A stretch of DNA of 64,000 nucleotides from Heterobilharzia americana. Its lineage: Eukaryota; Platyhelminthes; Trematoda; Strigeidida; Schistosomatidae. The stretch is taken from assembly GCA_944470555.2 (NCBI GenBank), contig OX104130.1:50315491-50379490 (forward strand), in the 5' to 3' direction. The notes beneath the pieces are model-generated. The model saw only the letters and a list, made by a program, of their open reading frames with translations. It did no database searches and was not told the origin of the DNA. Of the stretch, positions 55,833 through 64,000 are shown in pieces (within the stretch, counting starts at the first letter, position 1; each line of letters opens with the position of its first letter). The position numbers were made by a program, and so were the translations under genes.

Positions 55833-58800
55833 CAGAAGACTACGTTCGTCTAGCCGAGTACAGTGAAGTTAATCATCCTATCCCTGATTCAGAAACCATC
55901 GCAATGACGACGCAACCTGCTGTGTCTTGCACTGGGAGTTTTTGCCTGCACATACTATGTATCCTGCCTAGTGTTAATAATCATGAGGTCCAGAAGCTAG
56001 TAGTAATTACCACCACCCACACTACTTTATGAATGCAAATTAAAACTCCCAGACCGTCACAGATTGGACAATCACGGTCATTAGTTTCTTCGATGCAGCA
56101 CCAAATGAACTGTTCATCTGATACTCATTAGTATTGGTCTTTTGTACTACCCCACACCACATATCTTCCTTTGGGACGCACCTTTCATGTGCATGGTAAA
56201 CTAAGTATTCCGTATTTTCCGTAACCAGCCTCGGGTCTTAGGCTTTAATGATATATAGCAATCTATTCATCTCTCATTCCGGCTCGAAACTATTTAACCT
56301 ATCACCCCTCCTGATTCCTAAGATAACTGCGGCATCCTTGGCGTGGAAAGCATAGAGGTAAAAATATACTAATCTGAGCAAATGGTTTTTTGCATTTCAA
56401 CACACTAAGTTCACAGGTATCCTAAGTTGGCTCGCCGATTAATGCTTCTTCAGGGAACTTTAGGACAGTTGAAATGCAAGCTTCTGGATCTGTCTCCCAT
56501 AGTTCCTTACAACTTGATGTACACTTTGTCACTATCAACCTAACTTCAAGAAGAGCAGTAGACGCCTTAAAAAATATTGAGACATCAAACCGGCTGAACG
56601 TTAATAATCAGTTACCCCAGTAAAAATACTTGATAAATATGACGCTTAATAAAGGGCTTGACAGACTGAACTTCATCACACCCTCATACTTAAACTACAA
56701 AACTGGGAAGAATGTGAAGCTTCGCTTCATGCTGGTAAAGCTTCTAAATGCCGATTATCCAAGGGACATTCGTTTGCATTTACGACGGCAGATCTATGAT
56801 AAAATGGCCATTTTCATAAACATAATAATTCTGCACTATCTTCATTATTCTGGTATCTCCAAGCTCTCATTTCAGCAAACATCTCTTATTCTAGACTGCA
56901 TATTTACTTGAGACCTTTGAATGACAAAAAATATATTATGTTTTTGCGCCGATCCTCTGACTGTTCAACCAGGTGGTGTTGCACTAGCACACAAGCCTCG
57001 TTTGCCTTCATACTGTTCTTCTAGAGTTCTTTGGACCACTGGCACTTCACAGCAAACAGGCAACTTTGCTTCCCCGCTTTTTAACCTTGTTGCAAAATCA
57101 TTACTTAAGTGAGGCTTGATAACGATCACTCCACCACCAGTCAGCATTGTCAGCTGTAAGTTTTGGCATCTAACTGCGTACATGGTTTTAACGTTTATGA
57201 CATGCAACTCTTAATCAAAACAAACTACCTCACGTTATCAAGTATCAGGCAAATTAACAATGCGGGCATATAATTTGTTTGCTGATTCTTGTTTAACTAG
57301 CCAGCCACATGAGAATCAATCAAAGTGACATTGGATCTTGTCTCTAGTAGTGTATATATGTTATCAGCTGATCTCAATAAGTTTGTCTTATCTGGCCTCA
57401 CTCTAAGTTATACCCTCTATAAAACTTGTCATCGATACACACTTGACCTATATGGAAGCAACACTATCCTTATCAAGCCTCGGCAACAAGTGCCATTCCT
57501 TTGCAATATTGCTATCGGTACATTAAAGTGACTACAAATCTCACTGTATGTCCCTTTCCCAAAAATTAAAACATAACCACGTTAAGAGATATCATTCGGC
57601 AGTCAGCAGGTTAAGGGAGTAGTGTGAACTGTCATACGCTTGGCATCAGTTATCCTCGTCATCTCCTCCGCCATCTCTTCTCTCCGTTTCTGCAGGGGGC
57701 TGTTATATGTTACAGTATCTACTTGTTGTCCCATGGTGTTTTCAGGTTCCTGAAGCTCGACTGTTCCATTTTTTCAATTCCGGAACTAGTCTTTATCCAC
57801 TTCCTTTGCAACCTAGCGAGTAAACAACTTCTCACAACTTCAGATAGCCCAGGAAGACTGTAAGATCTACACTATCTATAACTCTGTTGTTTTTATATAT
57901 TCCTGCCCAGTTGTGCAACTAAGCTATATTTTGCTTTTGTGATAAGCGCTGTATTCTATAGACTGTTAACCATCTGATGAGAACCCATGAATCAAATGCA
58001 TGCTGAATTTGCCACTATTTTCCTTTTAGTTTGATTCAAGTGCGCTGAAAAGAATCGTTTGGAGACCTAATAACTGAGAACTTCCAAAACGTTAAGGTTA
58101 GCAACTAGATAACTAGAGTTTCTTGGTGTATGGCTGCAAACCTCCGTTGCGTGGCAACTTTGATCCCGAAGAGACCAATCAGTGGAGTCGAGGGGAAAGA
58201 AACGACGACCTTGTAAATGGTACCAAAGTTGAAGAACTTTGACAGATACTGCACAACTTGCTGCTGCCAGCATCCACAATTAACAGGTAAACAACCACTA
58301 TTTAACTAAAGGCTGACATATTTCTATACAGCCAGAATACTGTAGCTATACTATCCGAGAAAACTAAGGACAAGGACATTGGATGAAGATGAAGGGCAAA
58401 ATCAAATGCTGGAAAAGGAAAGCTATCTCACCTCTTCTGTAGCTCCTTTTGTACGAAGACTAGTCTCTTTTAACCAAAGAAGCATTCTCAGCTCTAATGA
58501 AACAAACACGTTTTGTGCATGCATGCAGCAACTTATCCATTTAGCCTTCAGAATTATCCACACAATAAGAAAAAAGCTCTTTTATGGACAGCTTAATAGT
58601 GCCTTTACTAACACGCAAAACATTATGCACTAGGCTAAGAAGACAACAGAAAGTATGTAATCTGAGCAAAGATCTGTGACCGATATTTACCTTTTACATA
58701 TCTGTTCGTGTCGTAGGTAAAATTCTATTAATTCTTATGAAAATTACCAGTTTACTAGATCTGACCAGGAGAATTCTAGATTAGCATTGATATTGATCAA

Positions 58801-58955
58801 CTGGGGTCGAAAAAAGTATCTTCTTGACGGAAAATTACAATGTGTTACATTGATGGTGTTGTATATTTAACGATTGTGCATTGCTTTTTTATATCTATAC
58901 AGAGTTTGGTCTATATGTCAGTTATGACTTTTAGTTTTGGTGGTACCTATTGAGA
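54600..58955. other. About 4.3 kb without recognisable genes
   Basis: Open frames at 54640-54858 (minus), 56630-56911, 56921-57112 and 57624-57863 (plus), and 58067-58279 (minus) have no motif I recognise. A (CA)n run lies at 55796-55831. Confidence 0.35.
55796..55831. repeat. (CA)n microsatellite
   Basis: About 18 CA units; they give the HTHTHT stretch of a small plus-strand frame. Confidence 0.95.
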
Positions 58956-59149
58956 TGCACAGTCATTTTTTCATGAGTATGCATAACAGTTTTCTTGCTA
59001 ATTCATAGTCGTCCCAAAGGCTTTCTTGGATACAGCTGAAATCAAAGTAAAACCTTTCCCAATGATTCCTGTGTAAAAAAATACCTCCTGATGAAATCCT
59101 GAAGTGATTTCTGACAACTATGTGCATAAAAGCTGTTTGATAATATTTT

Positions 59150-59235
59150 GCCAGTTCCTTCAATTAATTTGTAGGTGTTCCTTTTGAACTGGAAGTATGT
59201 CATGAGACAAAAGTTGATTATCTCTACCAAGTCTG
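59150..59235 (-). pseudogene. Inverted Penelope-like RT fragment
   Basis: The minus strand reads INFCLMTYFQFKRNTYKLIEGTG, cut here to CLMTYFQFK and YKLIEGTG as key blocks. It matches the Penelope block LCLTTYFQFxxxxYxQxEGTPMG. The main relic to the right is on the plus strand, so an inversion or inverted second copy begins near 59240. Confidence 0.5.
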
Positions 59236-59257
59236 GAGCATTAATTTTTGTATACGT

Positions 59258-60770
59258 TTGAAGATTCTAGTCATTGTTGAGAAGGGTACTCGATATCGTT
59301 CTCTGCTAAAGCGAATAAAAGACCTCAAGACAAACAGTGTTGATAAAGTAGTATCCTTCGATGTAATTACACTCTTCACATCAATCAGCTCAAATCTCTC
59401 CAAAGAAACAATGAGTAGCCGTCTCAGCAATAGTCAGAATCTTTAAAAATATGCGAAAATTGCTACTACAAACTTGGCAGAACTAATCAGTCTATGTCTC
59501 ACGACGTACATTTCAACAAGAAGGTCTAGAAACATATTCAAGTAGCCGCTATGGGCTTATCGGTAAGGGGACTGACCTCTGAAACAGTGATGCGAAAAGT
59601 ATAATCAATAGTTATTCAAATAATCAAACTGAAATTTTGGATTCGTTGTGTCGACAACACGTTTTTAACCATCTAAACAAGTTAATCGGAAAGCACGTCC
59701 AATATCATCAACCAACGCTTTAAAGATATTCAGTTTATTAAAGAAGAAAATAACTAAATTGTTTTCCTAGATGTGCCTATCGAACGAACACATTATGGAA
59801 TTTTACAGACTCAAGTTTATAAAAAGAGGGAAAACAGATTAGGTTTTTAACTACAACAGTAACAATCCAACATCTCATAAGATAGAGTTGTGTACAGGGA
59901 CTATTCGGACGTACCAAGACTCAGTACAGCAGTCAATAACTGAAGAAGATAGGAGAAAACCATCTTTACAAAGTGTTCACAACCAATGACTATCCAATCA
60001 ACTTTATCAAAACATGCCTATCAATCAAAACACACATCAGAACAATCACCTCAACCTACAAAACTAGTCGCTATACCATGCGTCAAAAATGTCTCAGAAA
60101 CTATCGAGTGATTATATTATATATCCAGTATCTGAGTGGCAGACAAATCAACCAAATCCTTGCAGAACACATTATGAAAACTAAAAAATCCATTACCCAA
60201 AGAAAACAAGACAAATATAATCTACAAAATTAGTTGTATTGACTGTCAACACTATTACGTTGCCCGATCAATCTGTGAAATAGGTTAAATCATTTATGAG
60301 CATAAAAATGAGACCAAACGACATGGTACATCCTCTTTGATACAGATATATTTAGATGAACACAACAAAAATTTCGTTCGGAACAACTTGGGAATACTGC
60401 ATCAAGCAAGTTCGAAAACTGCAAGAGATTTCCTGGAAGCATGATACTCAGATCAAGTGTGAACCAACAGATATATAGACATTGACCCAAGATACGGACT
60501 ACTAAGATGGTGTCAGCCAACTGGAAATCAATGGAACAAATCAATAATATGACATTACGTCGACAGGATAGATCAAATCATAACAATCATAAAGATCAAC
60601 CTCTGATAAAAAAGAAGTACAAGTCAGTCCTACCTACAACCAAGTAAAGCCAAAGATCGGCAGATGTCCCTAACAAAAATATATAAGACTTAAATTTGCT
60701 TCACCTCTATGCGGATTAAGTGCTAGCAAGGTCACCTGACGTGATGATGGAAAGTCCAAGAACAAACCTC
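59258..60770 (+). pseudogene. Penelope-like retroelement relic 2 with GIY-YIG remnant
   Basis: VVSFDVITLFTSI is followed by LAELISLCLTTYIST, VFNYNSNNPTS, ENHLYKVFTTNDYPINFIKT, then IILYIQYLSG. A GIY-YIG remnant then reads NIIYKISCIDCQHYYVARS and LDEHNKNF (60210-60370), matching IYKINCLDCxxxYIGET and DEHNHxF of Penelope endonucleases. The catalytic RT block between 59500 and 59700 is unreadable. The 3' end has a hairpin at 60727-60765 like that at 41668. Confidence 0.7.
60727..60765 (+). ncRNA. Hammerhead-like terminal hairpin of the Penelope relic
   Basis: CTAGCAAG, GTCAC, CTGA, CGTGATGATG, GAAAGTCC. It aligns with the hairpin at 41668-41707 (GTCAC...GTGATG...GAAA...GTC). The CTGA core has decayed. 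Confidence 0.35.
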
Positions 60771-62469
60771 AAAGCACGCAGAACACTAGATAATTCTTAT
60801 CCTCATCCTTAGGTACAAATATTCCCTAATATCCTATACACTGTTCTATCAACTCCTCAGTGCATTAATAGTGAACCATATATGTAAGCAGTCTCATCTT
60901 GAAACTTTAACAAATTTTTCACCACCTCCTCCCCTCAAACTGACTGAAGAGAAATAACTTTTCACCTACTAAAAGTACTTGACTACTTGTTGGTTATACT
61001 AAAGCACAAATCCCAACAGGGACGAGAATGAATACCTTTTAACTTTAAAAGAATTACAGGAAAATGAAATCTCTTTTTAGTGTACTATAAAAACGTATAT
61101 AACTTCTAACTTAACTTATCTTTAATGGCACGAAATAAGTTATGCATGTCACACATGATAAAACGGTAAAACTAGCTTCCTCATAGTAACCAAAGCAATG
61201 CCGATTGATGATCAAATCTTTTATTGTTAATTGAGCAGATGAAGTGAAAATTTTCACCTGGTATTTCGAATACGACGCTACATATCATTTCAATTTTAGT
61301 TGCTTTCGTTAAAAGTGATAGAATATTAGTTTGTGAACCTAATTACTTTTCCATTCCGATACCCATGATTAGTGGCTATCATCTACTTGTTACAGTTTAT
61401 GTCACTAAACAGTAACCAGTCATTAAATCCTGAAATTTCAAAAGAAATGTTTTATTGGACCTAGCACCCCAACCAAATAAAAATGTTGCTAAGGGATAAA
61501 GCCGTAGTATTTTTCTTTTTTTCGTATTTCAAGGTGCATGGTGAGTCTGATGAAAAGATTATGTGCTGATCACTATTTTTAACATGGATAACATTTTATA
61601 ACAATTCATCTCTTATAGCATTCTATTGCAAAAGCTAATCGCAGTAATTAAAATAATGGTTCAGAGGAGCAGAAAACACAATCCTAAAATTGTGCCCAAA
61701 GCGACATCCACGCTAACAGATTTCTTAAAGACACTACAAAATAAAAAAACAGGATAAGACAGCTTTCGGATATGCAATAAGCATTCAAACGTAACTTTAA
61801 ACCACCTATGTATATATTTTCTGTACGCCTTTTGGATCAAGAAGTTGCTTAAGAGAGTTAATTTAGCACCATTTCTCTTGAATGAAATCACATGCAAAGA
61901 AATTCCGTGAATATGAAATATAGATCCAGTTTTTCATGAATATGGAAGGAATCAAAAGAATATCTTGTGAATCAACCAAAAGTTGTTTCATATTTGTTTA
62001 CAGCCAAATGTTTTTGGCAAAAAAACAATAATTCTTAACAATTTCACGCCTCACTAATCAGGATAACTTTCACCAGTACCTCTGATATGGCCCTACAATG
62101 ATAAACGTATATTTCACAAAACACTTGAAAAGCAAACTTGAACGATTTGTCAAATAACAAGTCCATGAACATTTTCGATTCCTGAGAGAAAATCTTACTT
62201 GTCTTGTACGAGAAACTTCATCAGCTCCAATTTAAAGTTAAACTGGCAAACATCTTTTAGTTGTCGAGTACTGGATCGAATAGACTCTAGTTACTTAAAT
62301 TTATTTTGTTTCAGTAGGTTCAAATACAGGTATTAGGTGTGATCTATGCAATATTAATACAGCGCTTAAGGTTCTTAACTGGACTGCAAGAAAATGATTG
62401 TAATTTCCACACTCCAGTTCTTGTGTCGGTAATATCTTAATTATATCAGTACATAACAGTGACGACAGT
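60771..62469. other. No recognisable gene
   Basis: AT-rich sequence. The 78-codon minus frame at 61661-61897 has no motif. Confidence 0.4.
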
Positions 62470-62559
62470 AACTAGCCTCAATGTTCATAATGGATGAAAC
62501 ACCTAATATCCTGAACGCAGACACAATGGCAACGAGAAAAAGCTTCGAAAACAAATTAA

Positions 62560-63026
62560 AAACGACCATCGTCAAGTCAGTGCTCTTGTATGGCTCAGAG
62601 ACTTGGCGCGTCACGAAAGGCATTTCCAATAAACTACAGACATTCATCAACAACTGCTTAAGCTCGCTGCTGAAGATCAGATGGCCAGAAAAAATAAGCA
62701 ACAAGGAACTCTGGGAACGAACCAACCAAGAACCTATCACGCAACAAATATGCAGGAAGAAGTGGAGATGGATTGGCCATGCACTGAGAAGGCCGACGGA
62801 GGACATCACGCGTCAGGCCCTCGAGTGGAATCCCCATGGGAAGCGACGAGTTGGACGTCCGAGGGTGACATGGAGGAGGTCGTGCGAGGAGGAAATGAGA
62901 GCTTGTGGGCTGTCGTGGAACCAGGTTGAAAAGATCTCAGAGAACAGAGGTCACTGGAGGCGTGCTACTGAAGCCCTATGTTCCACTAGAAACCCAAGGG
63001 ACTAATAATAATAATAATAATAATAG
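62560..63026 (+). mobile_element. RTE copy E, 5'-truncated, open C-terminal RT region
   Basis: An open frame (62481-63005, 174 codons, coding from about 62550) reads NKLKTTIVKSVLLYGSETWR, then LKIRWPEKISNKELWERTNQ, KKWRWIGHALRRPTED, TRQALEWNPHGKRRVGRPRV, and ends GHWRRATEALCSTRN. This is the conserved C-terminus of RTE polymerases. Unlike A, B and C it reads NPHGKR without a stop and lacks their extra bases after CGTCC. The 3' tail is (TAA)n at 63003-63025. It is closest to the consensus and probably stems from an active lineage. Confidence 0.85.
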
Positions 63027-63029
63027 ATG

Positions 63030-64000
63030 GTTGATTGACTTCATTCTGAAATGAATAAATCGACACCGAGTTCATGTATTTTTCAAACAGATTTCGAAAG
63101 CCTGTACAGAAACAGCCTTTTAGACTGGATTGCGTACAGAATTTGGAAATTCAGCTCAAAGTTCAACATTCTTTGCCCAATTCTTGTTTTAAAATTTTGA
63201 TGCTTTACCAGCAGTATAGTCCGTTTTGAACAAGTGTTAATATAAAAGCTAGACAAAACTAAAAACTTCCATAAACTTGAGACGTCCGGCTGTTAACATC
63301 ATATAATATGATTTCTTTCTTATATCAGGGCTACCAGTACAGCCCATTTTGTTACCATTACCATTTCTTTTAAGTTATAAGCACACTCCGTTCCACATAC
63401 TGTCCGTGCATTTCATACTTACCCAAGTGTAGCTACCCTATTTCAATCAACTACACACCAACATAGAACAATATTGCACAATTCCACCAACACCATTTAT
63501 ATCTTAACATCAGGTGACTTATAAAATTACAATTGTTACTTTTCTTGGCAACTTAAACTCAGACAATGTGACAACAAAACTCCTCATGCCTTATCACTAC
63601 TTCAACAGGACACCATGAAAGTCGTTGAAATATATCTTATCTTTATACACTATCTTACCAACAAGTGAAGATTCTCCGTTTCACCCTAGAACAATATCAC
63701 TTTTATTATTTCTAGTCAATTTTAAAGTTACGTAAAGAAATCCGTCTGGAATCAACATAGTATGGTCACTAGTGGACGCAGACTCGATGAACTTTCTATC
63801 CGGTTATACCTGTACTGCAATAATAAATGTGAGCTTTTAATTCATGCGGTACTTGGTCTTTGTATGTTCTTCAGTCTTCATGTAGGCATTTAGCGTTTTT
63901 TCATACCACTCATCCTTCTATAATGCATATCTTCAGTTGAGCGCTAAACTGATGAATAATGGACTCTGTCTATGAATTATATTGAAGTATTCTGTGGTTA
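63030..64000. other. No recognisable gene
   Basis: AT-rich sequence without motif. Confidence 0.4.

Noticed and set aside
55754..56032. 92-codon frame with HTHTHT
   Set aside because: Produced by the (CA)n microsatellite and otherwise without motif.

Overview
The window looks like a piece of a schistosome (blood fluke, Platyhelminthes) chromosome. It is AT-rich, has one intron-rich gene in a sea of transposon relics, and carries a combination typical of Schistosoma: a Boudicca-like Ty3/gypsy element, RTE (SR2-like) and CR1-like (SR1-like) retrotransposons, Penelope-like elements, and tRNA-derived SINEs with hammerhead ribozymes (Sm-alpha type). The family assignments come from motifs read by eye, not from a database search.

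Layout. 1-650: CR1-like endonuclease relic. 807-5697 (minus): Boudicca-like provirus with a 327-bp 3' LTR, a shortened 5' LTR fused to gag, and gag, protease, RT/RNase H and integrase broken by stops and frameshifts. 5698-6510 (plus): BEL/Pao gag relic, then a stray RTE 5' end (6531-6640) and a minus-strand non-LTR relic (6655-7560). 9115-11960: RTE copy A. 12262-37354 (minus): the only host gene I can reconstruct, eight exons coding about 451 residues of a leucine-rich-repeat protein with lysine-rich segments. All exon phases agree. Its introns hold RTE copies B (27525-31015) and C (35775-36560), a Penelope-like relic (31440-33050) and most of the hammerhead SINEs. 37745-40446: RTE copy D, ending at a long (TA)n tract. 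42650-43200: CR1-like relic. 48250-51830 (plus): a very decayed second gypsy element. 52870-54580: CR1-like relic split by a 327-bp solo LTR. 59150-60770: second Penelope-like relic with a GIY-YIG remnant. 62560-63026: RTE copy E, the best-preserved 3' end.

Most striking points. (1) RTE copies A, B and D all share a 6-base CCATGG insertion inside the catalytic FADD motif, and A, B and C share a stop and an indel near the C-terminus that copy E lacks. A dead lineage therefore seems to have been copied, presumably in trans. (2) Up to eight hammerhead-bearing SINE copies are present, including a sublineage whose stem II is GUGC/GCAC instead of the GUCC/GGAC of the classic Sm-alpha type. (3) Two hammerhead-like hairpins at 41.67 and 60.73 kb resemble Penelope-element termini. 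(4) The LRR gene can be assembled with a 52-nt intron and seven phase-matched junctions.
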